A DNA stretch of 64,000 bases from Toxorhynchites rutilus septentrionalis (Eukaryota; Arthropoda; Insecta; Diptera; Culicidae), in the NCBI RefSeq assembly GCF_029784135.1, contig NC_073745.1:52962285-53026284 (forward strand), read 5' to 3'. The notes under the pieces were generated by a model. It was not told the DNA's origin. It saw nothing but the letters and a program-made list of their open reading frames with translations, and ran no database searches. The translations under genes and the position numbers were made by a program. This document shows positions 11,166 through 21,899 of this stretch, one piece after another; position 1 is the first letter of the stretch, and every line of letters begins with the position of its first letter.

Positions 11166-12171
11166 TAGAGATGGGCAAACCGTTCATGAACTGATCAAAA
11201 GAACTAGTTCACCAAAAAGAGTAAACGAACTGCCGTTCTTTTTTGCTGGGCAACAGTTCATATGAACTGTATACCCAGTTCAGAACGAACTGTGTACCGT
11301 GAACGATGAGCTGATAATACAGTTCAGAACGAACTGACCGCTGACTGAACTGTGTATACAGTTCAGAACGAATTGCGTATGCAGTTCAGAACGAACTGTG
11401 TGCGATGACCGCCGAATGAACTGTGTATGCAGTTCAGAACGAACTGTATACGGTAAGCGGTGCATAAGAGGAAAGAAAACGAACGAGTGATAGATGAATG
11501 GTGCTGCAAGGTAAATAGTTCTTAAATTAACGAATGGAAACAAGCGATAGCCCCATGAAAAAACAAAAATAATATGTCGGTATTGTCGCTTTCATAAAAA
11601 ACGCAACGTTTCAGGATACGATGGTTTTAAATTGGATTGTTAAATTATTTATCAAATAAAAATTTAATTTCATGTTTTGGAGTTCAGGATAAATATTTCA
11701 GCAAGTTGATATGCAAATCTACCTCACTTAGAAAAAATTGTTGAAAGCGGAAAGATTTAAACAGGCTTGTTTTATATTATATCATATTGTGCTCGATAAT
11801 TTTGAGATGGACGTTCGCGGTTTGGGTACAGTTTTCCTATAGCATTTATTGCAATACATCATAAGCAAAGCAGCACAGCTAGTTTACGCTGAAAATAATG
11901 AATAACGACTCAAACAAAATCAAAATTTCAAAATCAAAGTTTGATTTTCTATTGTGCTAAGTTATTTCTAACCAATATCGGACGTATAATGATTAAAACG
12001 GCATTTTATGAATGAACAGTCTCACATAACATCCCAAACTTTTTATACTTGCTTTGACATATCCCTCCACTGTACAAAAGAGTGAGTGAACTGCTCAAAA
12101 GAACTAGTTCACTTAAGTGAACGGTTGGTCACTGAACGGTTCATTAAAGTGAACCGTTTTGCCCACCTCTA
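11166..12171. mobile_element. hAT MITE with palindromic internal array
   Basis: The ends are TAGAGATGGGCAAACCGTTC and the inverse of TAGAGGTGGGCAAAACGGTT. A perfect 8-bp duplication, CTTTCGAA, flanks it (11158-11165 and 12172-12179). It is 1006 bp with no transposase. Positions 11271-11455 hold five to six copies of the palindrome CAGTTCAGAACGAACTG, spaced about 25-50 bp apart. Termini match the neighbouring elements 5206-8028 and 12499-13798. Confidence 0.92.
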
Positions 12172-12498
12172 CTTTCGAACGGCAGGAATCGGAAGCAGAA
12201 AAAGGTCAAAACACGGAGCGCAAAAACACACGTCCACTCCAGTACGCTACTCAACCCGAACTCTTTTTGTATCTCGTCTATTTGTTGTTCCAAAAGTATA
12301 AATATAAAGTTCATTCGCCTATCACAAAAATGTATCACCGGCTATCTTCAAAAGGAACTTCAACAATTGACAAAATGAAATACTGTACTACTGATTCTTA
12401 CACGGATCAAATTTGAGAAACGGCACAGGTCGTACATCTCATGCCAAACAATCAAAGAGAAAGTTGCTCAGAATCATCCATAGTTGTTGATTCTGAGC

Positions 12499-13798
12499 TA
12501 GAGATGGGCGAGCGCTCACGAGCCGCTCATTTGAGTCGGTTCGTCAGAAAAAGCGTACGATCCACGGTTCTTTAAAAATGAGCCGCGGCTCTCAAATGAA
12601 CGGCTCTTACATGAACCATGGTTCAGAAAAGACCCACGGTTCTTTTATGAGCAATATGGGTATCTTATGAAAGAACTTCACTAGTAGGACACAGAGTTCC
12701 AAGATGGCGGCCGTTACAAAATGGCAGAGTACATTTCTTCTGAAAACCCCATCATATGAGTATCAGAGGAAAGGGCTCGACTAGTAGGGCACAGTTATTT
12801 ATGATAAATCCAACTCCAAAATGGCCAAGTACTTCATGATAATACAGTTAATCATGAAAACATTCCATTCCAAACATTTTGAAAATTTTTGGGATGTAAA
12901 GCGGGGAGAAAACTGTGTCGTTATCGAAAACTGCTATACTCTCCCGACTGATAATTCGACATGATTAACATTATATGGATCAAGAGCAATCAGTTCTAGT
13001 GATTATAAAAAGGCTCTATAATAAATTGATTCCGGAGCTGGTAATGTGTTTTACAAATCTTGAGTCAGACGTATTAGTAGCCTAACCAATACTGCTAGAT
13101 CCTCGCTTCAAGCAGCAAGGTTTTGGAGATAACAGAAAGTACAACTTTGCACACTAGTCGTTGATAAAGACGCTAAAAATGACATCCATAGAATACACGC
13201 CTACGAAACTACTACAAATCGTTGGTGGTGAAGCGCGGTCATCTGTATGGGAGGAGTTTGATGCATTGGTTGGCAATCTTCAATCCTCACATGATCCAAA
13301 AGCTGTTGCAATATCTATTGTAGATAAATATTTAGCGGAACCACATTTGCTGAGAATAAGCTACCCTTAAGTTTGGTGGAATGAAAGGAAATCTATCTCT
13401 CCGCGGCTCTACCATTTTTTTTTGAAAATATTATGTATTCCGGTGACTTTAGTACCATGTGAGCGAGTTTTTCCGAAAGCAGGACAAGTTTGCAGTGAAA
13501 GATGTAGTAGACTTTCATCAGATAACATTGGAATGATAATGTTTGTAATTAAAAAAAAAAATAAAGAAGATTATTGTGATGGAAATATATCAGAGAAAAC
13601 CTTCAGTAGAGTAATATTTTTACTATTCTGTGCACAGATTTTTGTTTTAAACTTTATTTTTTATGTCTTTCATTCTTTACATATCCGAAGAAATCATTTC
13701 TTGAAAAGAGCCATCGAGCCGCTCAAATGAGCCGACTCTTTTCATTGAGCGCACGGCTCTGAGCCGCTCACTGAAATGAACCGTTTTACCCATCTCTA
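12499..13798 (+). mobile_element. hAT element carrying transposase remnants
   Basis: The ends are TAGAGATGGGCGAGCGCTCA and the inverse of TAGAGATGGGTAAAACGGTT. The flanking 8-mers TTCTGAGC (12491-12498) and GTCTGAGC (13799-13806) match at 7 of 8 positions. Subterminal repeats use the motif GAGCCGCTCAnnTGAGnCG on both sides. The element is 1300 bp with a degenerate transposase C-terminus. It also contains sequence (about 12660-12840, AAGATGGCGGCCG and GGGCTCGACTAGTAGG) related to the tandem units of the 38.2-39.6 kb repeat. Confidence 0.88.
13040..13560 (+). pseudogene. hAT transposase C-terminal fragment
   Basis: Frame-broken translation shows LLDPRFKQQGFGDN (the LDPRFK motif of hAT transposases), then a VWEEFDAL and VDKYLAEPHL segment, then P-C-ERVF-KAGQVCSERCSRLSSDN. 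The last is the conserved hAT dimerisation region (usually P-ERxFS-AGxI-xxRRxxL). Stops and frameshifts interrupt it, including the stop after ISYP and an A-rich slip near 13410-13420. The N-terminal BED finger and the catalytic core were not found, so this copy cannot be autonomous. Confidence 0.85.
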
Positions 13799-13806
13799 GT
13801 CTGAGC

Positions 13807-14355
13807 TTATGAAATTAGTACGAGAGGATTTCAAAAGAAATGCGCAAAATCCCAAATTTAAAAAAAAATCGTAGGCTACGTGAATACGGCTGATCACTGG
13901 AGGCGGTATGAGTACCTAAAAATCATTTTTTCTGCTCAATCCTCTTTTTTTGTTCAATAACTCAACGACGAATTGAAATTTGCATATTATTTCTTTTGTT
14001 TCGAAAAACGTGATATAAACGAAACATTTTCAGTGATAAAATCAGAGTGATAAAAACGCCCAGTGATATAATCGAGACGTCACTGTATAACCAATTCAAT
14101 AGAATTAATATCATGTTGATGAATTAAAAATATACAAAAAATATTTAAAAATATGTTTGAGATATGGAAGCTTTCAATATTAAATTAAATTTACGAGTAA
14201 GATTTTTTAACAGTGCTTTTAAAATCTATTTTTTCCAAATAGATAATTGATTTTCCAACAAGTTTGTCAAACATCGTACTTTGATCAGACATCTGAATTT
14301 TGAGTAATAATTTTTTGAAAGAAAGATCAATGATTTTGAATACCGTGAAGCTCGC
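13807..14355. other. Intron sequence, no gene
   Basis: AT-rich. 14010-14095 carries repeated GTGATA(A)AAnC and CACTGTATAACC motifs that look like the end of a Tc1/mariner-type MITE. Nothing else is recognised. Confidence 0.35.
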
Positions 14356-14360
14356 TTATA

Positions 14361-14593
14361 GTGCGATTCACATACAACATCCACGTCACGTTCACGTTCC
14401 GTCCCGTCAGGTTGCGTCAATTATTCTCCCAAGCAGTTCTTATGCAAACATTCACATACACCGGCAACGGGAACTTCGACTTGCCGTTGCTGGTGTATGT
14501 GAATGCTTCAATAGAAATTCCATGGAAGAATAATTTACGCAACTCGACGTGACGGAACGTGAACGTGACGTGGATGTTGTATGTGAATCACAC
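14361..14593. mobile_element. Fold-back MITE with about 44-bp inverted repeats
   Basis: GTGCGATTCACATACAACAT at the left is inverted at the right as GTGTGATTCACATACAACAT, and matching continues through CCACGTCACGTTCACGTTCCGTC. The direct repeat TTATA flanks both ends (14356-14360 and 14594-14598). A second inverted pair lies inside (CATTCACATACACCGGCAAC against its inverse near 14475-14500). At 233 bp with no ORF it is a palindromic MITE; the superfamily is not assigned. Confidence 0.88.
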
Positions 14594-14744
14594 TTATATC
14601 AGTCAGTGCATAATTCCACCCACATAACATAAAATACTATTTTTCACACTAGCTATCTTATTTCTTCTGATAAATTATGTTTGTGTATACTTGCAAAACT
14701 ATAATTATTTGAAAAATTGGCAACAAAGTACTATTAGTTAAGTT

Positions 14745-15250
14745 CACGATGCCACAAAAAGACGAAGAGTTGAATGGATGTTAGCCAAAGCAAAAGCTGG
14801 ATTCCCCGTGAACACAAAGAGATTACTGTTAAGTGTAGCACATTAAGTGAGAAAATCGGCTCCTTCCAATCCGTTTAAAAACAGGTTACCGGCTCGTAAT
14901 TGAATCAATGGGTTCATTAAACGGCATCCAGGAATATTGAAACGGGTGCCAAGTGTATTGTCAAAGCATCGTGCAGCTATTTCCAAGCAATGAATCAGGA
15001 GCTGGTTTCACGAAATCCATATATTTTGTATTTCGAAAAAGAAGCACTGGCCAATATGTTGAAATTTTCAGAGCAGATGTTCAATTTGGATGAACAGCAC
15101 AATACCTACAAAGAAACTGGTTCTAGCTGGTTACGGTCAAAAAAAAAGTCCAGACAAAGGTAGTTACCGGTGATGTGGATTGTATACGTTAGAACCTGGT
15201 GCCGTTGATTATACAGGTCATATTGGAAAATCCAGTAAGGCATCTTCATC
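14745..15250 (+). pseudogene. pogo/Jerky-type transposase relic
   Basis: Frame-broken translation gives RRVEWMLAKAKAGFPVNTKR, then INGFIKRHPGILKRVPSVLS, then KHRAAISKQ followed by IRSWFHEI. This matches the CENPB-type helix-turn-helix and following region of pogo/Tigger/Jerky transposases (FxKRHP, then P-LS-RA). Several stops are present and the DDE core is weak (MFNLDEQ at about 15078-15098). Probably the same broad family as the 26.2-26.9 kb relic. Confidence 0.6.
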
Positions 15251-15812
15251 ACAAACTATGTTGTTGATACATAAACGACATATTACTACTGTAATCCATT
15301 CGATTATTGATTTCGAGTCATTTAATTGTTTACAACATAAAACATTATCAAATCTACTATTTAGAAAGATTCAATACTATAACAATTATTGATTATTGGA
15401 ATTAGGAATACTAATTAACGGAATTAGGAAAATGACGTTTTTGCGGGTTGGAATTAGGACCAAAAGATGCAAAATATTTTCCATCATTTTAGTTGGTTTG
15501 AATACAGCAACGCTCTCATCCGTACGTTTATCAGTAGTGGAACAAATACCAAGCAAGTAGCACATTTAACATTATATACGCGTAAGCATTAATTTTCAGA
15601 GTACACAAACGTTGAATATTGCGTTAACTGAGCGGTATATGGGTACTTCACGGTACGTTATTTTAAAAAATCAGTCGAAATTTCAAATAGGTCATATGAT
15701 AATGAAAGTTATAATTTTGTATAGCTTCCATCATAAGTACCAAGTAAAAAAAATCGCAGAGAATCGGATCAAAATTTTTTGTTTTTTTTTTTTCAATTTG
15801 GCGTGGAATTGC
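15251..15812. other. Intron sequence, no gene
   Basis: AT-rich. Small open frames (for example 15612-15896) run into the repeat at 15813 and lack any domain. Confidence 0.35.
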
Positions 15813-15948
15813 TCTATATATATAACAATGGACTTCTGTCTGTTACTTATAAACATGGAAATTACTAAACCGATCGGCGTGAAAGTTTGTATGTAGAGGT
15901 TTTTTTGGTGCCTGAAAAAGTTTTTATGATATATTCATATCAGCTAGT
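15813..15948 (+). mobile_element. Short Helitron-like repeat derivative abutting a splice donor
   Basis: It starts TCTATATATATAACAATGGA and keeps the 5' hallmark of the family (GACTTCTGTCTG, AAACCGATCGGCGTGAAAGT, TTGTATGTAGAGG). After a large internal deletion it jumps to the 3' terminus ATCAGCTAGT. It ends at 15948, immediately before CTTAC, the inverse of the GTAAG donor of the PCM1-like exon at 15954. Longer copies are at 23845-24298, 27283-28525, 28526-30051, 43513-43895 and 61497-62592. Confidence 0.75.
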
Positions 15949-15953
15949 CTTAC

Positions 15954-17924
15954 CAACAAAACGGCGTTGTTCAGATTATTAATCTCGCGCTGTTGGATCC
16001 ATAACAGCTGGTTACACTGTGTGATCGAATTCATGAGCATCTGTTGGGTTTGCATGAAATGCTGAAACATCAGTGGATCCGGTGGTGGTGGAGCCGAATT
16101 TGGGGTATGAGGTGGCAGCAGATTAGAGTAAGCCGGGTAAGCGCTATATGCCGGATATGCCGAACTGACGTGAATATCTGATCCAACGAAGGGATGAAAA
16201 TGTGGGCTCTGGGGGCCGGTGTTAGAGCTCGATGGACCGGCTCCCGCGAATAAATGCGCTGGCCAAGGTGAAGTTCGATCGGTACGAGCCGTGGAAGTGC
16301 CCACATCCTCCGATTTGCGATAGCGATCAGGACGGTTACATATATCCGGCATCGGAGGGACCATATTGAAACTACGAGTGCTGCTCGATTGATAGCTTCC
16401 CGACTCCAAATGAGCGTTGGCAAAAATGTCAGTCACTCCGGAATCGGCTGAATTTTTCGAGTGATTTGTTGCATTGCTAGCACTCGTATTATTGGCAGCG
16501 GATGCAACCGGAGGCGGTGGAATCACGGGCGGTTGGCTTTGAGATCGAAGTGATTCAGCTGAGGACACAGAAGATACTTTGGGCGGAGCTACTTCTGTAT
16601 TGCGACGAGATAGCTCAGAGTTCTTTTTGATACTTTCTGTCATTTTCTCGATACGTTCCAGTTCGCGTTTTTTCTGTTCAAGCTCTGCCTTGAGAGCCAT
16701 CTGTTCCCGCTCTTTCGGACCTGTAGGCAAGGATGATACAAACGAAGCTACGTGATTGGTGAGCTTTTCAGTGCTTTGAGATTCTGCCTGTTGCTGTAAA
16801 TCAACTACATTATTACGACGTTTCTGAATTTCGGTCCTGGTATTCTTCAGCGCATCACGTTCAGCTGCAATAGATTTCGCCTGCTCTCTGAGGTCACGCG
16901 TCATTGCATGCAATGCCTCAACTCGCTGATTCAGTTGTTCCCGCCTCTTATCCTGCGGTTCACCAGGACCCGCTTGCTCACTAATTTGGCTTGCGACACT
17001 CGGAGAACGCGAATTCTCCGCAGTATCCGGATTCTCATCGTTTTCCTCGGGAACATCTTCCTCCTCGTCGATCGAATCACCATTTTTCATCTCAATCAGT
17101 TTAACAGTGTCCATCATCTCCTTCAAACGTCTCAGCTGTGATTTCATTGCATTTATTTCGTTTATTTTCTTGTTCAGCACGTCGTCTGAACCGGCAATCG
17201 CTTCTGCTTCGTCTCCGTGTCCGTTCAATTCCTCTCCAACATTTTCTTCGTCGATCGAATTTTCTATCTTCGGTGTGATGGAACCACCACGCGATCCACC
17301 TAATCCACCAACACCATTCATCATTCCGTGCTCTAAATGATTCTGATGGAAGGTCTTGGTTGCCTTACGCAAATCCGCCGCTGCCGCCGGAGTATTAGTC
17401 AACTCGATTGGTACAGTCCTCTCGACGACTGATTCCCCCTCAAACTGTCTATTTGCCTCCAAGTTCAGATTCTGCAACTCGGACACCAAATTGTGCATCT
17501 GCGCTTTCTTGTCGCGAAGCTCCTGAAATTTCTGCTGAAGCATCAATTGATCGCACAGAAGGTCCTCGTTACTCCCGCCCAGCATATTTCCCAACTCCTG
17601 CTGGTTCTGGATGAAAGTTGCCAAAACTCGCATGCGCTCCATAACACCACTGATACCTTCCTGAACCTGCTCGACCGATTCGAAGTTCTCCAACGGAAGA
17701 TGGCTGGTAGCCGTCTGGCTGCGAATCACCTCCATCTCCTGCAACTGCTGCCGGGCGGCCGCCTGCAACCGCAGCAGGTGCGCCTGTTGTTCCTTCAAAG
17801 CCTGCATATTCTTGCTCTGGCTGTCCATTCGGTAGCGCAGATCGTCGTACGAAGGGGTTTGTACTGGCGTCGCCGAGTGGGTGGTGCTAATACTTTGAAC
17901 CGACTGGGGTCGGGGTCCGTTCAG
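15954..17924 (-). CDS. PCM1/Combover-like protein, main coiled-coil exon
   Basis: This 657-codon exon (about residues 288-944) is the diagnostic part. The acceptor is cttacttccag at 17925 and the donor TTG/gtaag at 15953; both are phase 0. Coiled coils are at about residues 313-357 (MQALKEQQAHLLRLQAAARQ, close to PCM1's LRALQGRQAALLALQ), 367-447 (QKFQELRDKKAQMHNLVSEL, close to PCM1's LQEKKQKMDKLLGEL), 537-567, 612-672, 692-727 and 905-944. Acidic and Ser/Pro-rich linkers separate them. PCM1 is the scaffold of centriolar satellites; Drosophila Combover is its relative and is linked to planar polarity and sperm function. The role here is inferred from homology. At about 1235 residues the protein is shorter than vertebrate PCM1. 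The intron to the previous exon (17925-18383) is only 459 bp. Confidence 0.9.
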
Positions 17925-18383
17925 CTGGAAGTAAGCAAAACACATCCGATTAGTTATGTACTTTTTATGGCTGAGATCAATAACAACAACGGGAAAGCAC
18001 AGGCAGAAGAGTTGAAACTTTGTAGATGCTTGGTTAGTCTTTCGAAAATCGCTACGCATCCGACCGATAATGTTATTATGGATGTTAATCATTTCAGATA
18101 GATAAAACAACACATGTTAGACTCGCTGTAAAGCAATGGAACATTAGACACCAACGTAGAAAGGAAGCACGCTGATTCTGGCAAAGCCTCCACGCACCTC
18201 AGAATCGCTGTTTCGTACACTCTCTAAACTAGTCGAATTGATAGGCACAAAATAGCAACTCTCGTCGCCCATCTTCCCGAAGCTGTTGTTCTGATTCTTC
18301 CCTTCTTCCCGTGTTTCCCCTGTCTACGGAAAAATATCTAGAACTCTAACTTATTGATCAATGTCTATTAAAGTAATACTTAC

Positions 18384-18919
18384 ATTATCAATCTGCACCG
18401 ATGAGATCAAATTTGTGGTCAGTTTAATGTACTCCTGAATCTGGTTCAATTTATCCTCAAAGTTCACCTTGGCGAGATTAATTCCGCCCACTGCCCCGCT
18501 CCCGTGGAGCTGCTGTTGTTGATTGGAGTTTTTGTTCAAATTCAGCTGGTTCTGGGAGGCCCCGTCCGGTACGCGCGAGCTCAGTGGTGACGCACGCAGG
18601 CTCGGAATTTGCTGGTGTTGAGAATGCTGCTGCTGGGCCTGCTGTTGGAAGGGGTTTAGAATATGCTTCTGGTTGCCAGTATTGTTGAGGATGTTGCTAA
18701 TGCTGGTGGTACCGGTCAATCCGGTATCATTCAACCGGAACGTTTGCTGAGCCGAATTAGGTGTTGTCGGAATGACAACCCCAACCGTGGTATTGTGTGA
18801 CTCGCTTTGGTCCCCAACGCCACCACCACCTCCACCGCCGCTCTCGCTCAGTAGATTACGGCGGACGATTGGCCGCACAGGGATGTAGCGACTGTTATCC
18901 TGCTGCAGGGCAAGGTTGT
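18384..18919 (-). CDS. PCM1/Combover-like protein, exon with conserved N-terminal box
   Basis: The acceptor is tgtattccag at 18920, taking two bases to complete a split Asp codon with the preceding exon (31454). The donor is AAT/gtaagt at 18383, phase 0. It encodes about residues 109-287: a basic start (SRYIPVRPIVRRNLLSE), a poly-Gly run, Gln/Asn-rich linkers, and at the end FEDKLNQIQEYIKLTTNLIS. That last segment resembles PCM1's RLVQIRDYITKASSM, an anchor found independently of the coiled coils. The preceding intron is 12.5 kb and full of repeats; the following one is short. Confidence 0.88.
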
Positions 18920-18984
18920 CTGGAATACACATAAACAAAATATATGATTTTTCGATGATTATTCGATACGCCAACTCTAGAGGG

Positions 18985-19291
18985 AACTCTGACGCAATAA
19001 TTGAAAAAAATCATCCTATGAAATATATCTATCAAACAATTCATTGCTAGGAATTGTGCAATGATTGGGGACCCATACGAAGGTTATCTTATAAGATCTC
19101 TCGATCAGTGCACTCATCTGCTGTCTCACTTTTGTGAGGGAATAAGATATGTACCTACTAATTTTCAGCGACTGGAGAGCCTCAAACGAACTGAGCATAT
19201 CCGAGAAAATGAAGGAGATCATCCCCAATGCGAAGTGGAATGCTGACAGCTCAGCAACATAAACGCAGCCAGTGCATCCACTGAGGCTCAT
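18985..19291 (-). pseudogene. LINE RNase H domain fragment
   Basis: Minus-strand translation shows VYVAELSAFHFALGMIS, then SDMLSSFEALQSLK, then TFVWVPNHCTIPSNELFDRY. These are the A-E-x-x-A, S-D-S-x-x-x-x and W-x-P-x-H-x-x-I-x-G-N-E-x-A-D blocks of the RNase H domain in R1/LOA/I-type LINEs. Key residues are altered (SNELFD for GNELAD; SDM for SDS), so it is inactive. No attached RT. Confidence 0.85.
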
Positions 19292-19469
19292 TAGTGAAGT
19301 ATATTTTTGTGCAATTGACTTGTTGGTACGTTTTATTTAAATATGAGGAATGATACTAGGTCGAAACTGGTCTGGAATCTCAATAGTTGCTTGTTTCATT
19401 GACAGATCGTATTCAATTGAGGAGCTGCTGATGATAAAGTGAGCACGGTTCGGAACAAATGGTATAAGG

Positions 19470-19575
19470 GGCTGTCCACATACCACGTGGACAGAAAAAT
19501 GGACGATTTTAGACTCCCCCCACTCCGTTGACAAGCGTGGACATTTGCATACCCGTCCCTCTGTTGTCCACATTT
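19470..19575. repeat. Short interspersed repeat (GTGGACA family), copy 1
   Basis: GGGGCTGTCCACATACCACG, then a C-rich centre, then GTTGACAAGCGTGGACATTT. The same order recurs at 23105-23175 (GTGGACAAGCGTGGACATTT). This looks like a widespread mosquito repeat; its class is not known to me. Confidence 0.5.
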
Positions 19576-19668
19576 TTCTTTATTTTATTAGAATAATTGT
19601 GTAAGTAACTGAATTGCGCATAAATTTAATTTTCTTTCCATTTAAGTTTATTTTGTTTCAAATTTTAC

Positions 19669-19990
19669 TAGCTGTACCCTGTCTGCCAAGCTTTGCTGTT
19701 GCACATTGAGGTTTTATGGCAGAGAAATGAGTAGCAAAACAAAACATATGTTTCATATAAACTAATTGTGAAATACTTGTAATACTTTGTTTTACTATTA
19801 TCTGCGTAGACATAAAAGCTATCTGGTTTGCCAATACGGAAATGCGCAATATATAGTTGAATAATCCGCATCCGAATATAAACCACATAATTTCAAAGAT
19901 TGATCTTGAGCGACGCCAATCGCAAAAAATTGTGAACTAAAATTGTATCTGATAATTATTTACATCAGATACAATTTTAGTTCACGATTT
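19669..19990 (-). repeat. Old Helitron-like copy ending in a 21-bp perfect hairpin
   Basis: The left edge ACTAGCTGTACCCTGTCTGC resembles the inverted 3' end of the Helitron-like family (ACTAGCTGACCCGGCAAACT). At 19932-19952 and 19965-19985 lies a perfect 21-bp inverted repeat (GTGAACTAAAATTGTATCTG plus A) around a 12-base loop; pairing extends into flanking A/T runs with one mismatch. Confidence 0.55.
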
Positions 19991-21161
19991 TTTTGAACAC
20001 TTTCAAAGAAGTGTGTTTCTATCACATAGAATACATATTCAATACTAAAAAGTTAATTTACGTTCACAACTTTTTTTCAAGAATGTGCTTATTCGATCTG
20101 GAAATCTTAAAGCTTTCTAGCGTGTTGGCAGTAGCAACAACTATCCTTGAAGTGGATTGTATATTGTGTCCTAATACGAGCTCCATCAGTGCCGAGTTTT
20201 TGAAGCGCACAAAAACGAACAGAACATTTTCATATGCATAGATTATTTTCATCAATTAAAGAAGAAATTTCAAGAAAAGACAAAGTAGGAAGCATGCACT
20301 GATATCTATAAATCTTTACTTGACAAAGGATTGAGGAGTAAAGGGTCGAAATTTTTAAGAGAGCTTCGATATAAATAATGACATGGAGATAAAAAAAAAT
20401 TCAAAATTCTAGTTTAGGGCTATCGCAGGTTCATATTTTTAGTTTGATGTGTATATGCATTGAAGACAAAAGACATAGCTAGAAACGATGCAGCGTTTTT
20501 GGTTTTCTTTCAAAGTTTTTATAGACTTCAAAAATATATTCCCAATAACAATCCAATCAACCTGATTATTTCGCTTCCATTTGATTCATAGAAAGATTCA
20601 GTAGAACTATTTACTACAGAGGTATTCTCGAATGAAAATCGAATGAAATTAATTTATTTTTTAATTTTGAATTAAAAATATTTCATAAAATAATGAACGC
20701 ACTGCAAATCGATGGTGAAATCTGTCCACTGCAAACATGAAAATACTCAATACAAGGTCCAGTTGTTGTTTTGACGAATGCATTATTTTATAACAGAGTT
20801 ACAGTGTTTAAAAAATCACTCAAAATTTTCGATGTCGCTCTTCTATTTTCTTTGTCGAGTATTCGGAATACGATCGGCCAAAGGAAATTTCGGTTCCTTT
20901 ACACACTCGTTTTATTTTTAGTCGTCTGCGCAATACGAAACCTTTGCCGAAACAGTTCGGGGAATTTTCAGAGAGCACTAGTAGCGTATTAAAAATATTT
21001 TCAATATACCTATATTATTTACATTTTTCAACTGCTCTTTGACCATTTTGTATTGAGTGTCTAGATGGCTTCCAAAATTCTCACGGGGAAAAATTACATA
21101 AAAAAACTCATTGATTTTTTACTTATGTTCCCCGGAGAGATATTTGTATTGCTCTTTACAT
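19991..21161. other. Intron sequence, no gene
   Basis: AT-rich, with many short open frames and no recognised domain, splice-bounded exon or repeat boundary. Confidence 0.35.
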
Positions 21162-21376
21162 CCCTATTCTGCATTCTGTCGAATTTGCATTTCGTTCGAA
21201 GCCATTATTTAGTTCGAGCTATAATTTCGTATTCTCTATTTCGAACGTTTTGCCCATTTAATGTTCGAAGAGAAACAGATCGAACGAAATGCAAAAACAA
21301 CTCGAACGGAATACAAAATGGAATTTTATCAAGTCGTTCGAAATATTTCAAATCGATCGAAAAAAACAGAATAGGG
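21162..21376. mobile_element. TTCGAA-rich MITE, copy 1
   Basis: It starts CCCTATTCTGCATTCTGTCG and ends with the inverse of CCTATTCTGTTTTTTTCGA. The interior has repeated TCGTTCGAA motifs. It is collinear with 43033-43246 over its whole length (about 215 bp), so it is a family. No ORF of its own. Confidence 0.8.
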
Positions 21377-21899
21377 GTGTTAGTTTTCCTCCGCTTTAAT
21401 CCTTATCAAAACATCACTTATAAAATTCGAACACTTTACTAGAGAGAAATTGAAGGCCAAACATATCAGTCATTGCCCAAACCTCCCCATTTTTTTTAAA
21501 TTTGTTCATTTTTTCCAAAAACGCTTTGACGCCCTGATCCGGAATATTCTAAGTAATAGAGGGTCATATTTCACGAATATAAAATCTCCCACGCTTATGG
21601 TCAAATCTCAACTACGAAAGAATTGTTGTCCTTTTCTTGAGACCGCTGACTGACTTTAATTCAGAAAGTACTCTGCTTAGCATGATTCAATTGCCTCCAT
21701 CAGAGGAAATTATGCATAAAATTGTATTGTGAAACATTTAGGTTAGTGGAAGATACCAAGAAGTTTAACAGTGTGGTTTCAGGGAAGAAATTGTTGAGTG
21801 GTTGGAGAGCTTCAATTTAGTCAATTTGGTTGGTTGGTAGATCCAGTTTATCATGCATTTTTAGAAAATTAATAAAAACCCATAAAAAATATAAAATTT

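Noticed and set aside
16070..16423. 117-aa minus-strand ORF
   Set aside because: Alternative frame inside the main PCM1-like exon.
17493..18101. 202-aa plus-strand ORF
   Set aside because: Antisense of the coiled-coil exon, which has matching splice sites and PCM1-like heptads on the minus strand.
19658..19888. Two overlapping minus-strand ORFs
   Set aside because: Different frames of an old repeat copy without protein similarity.
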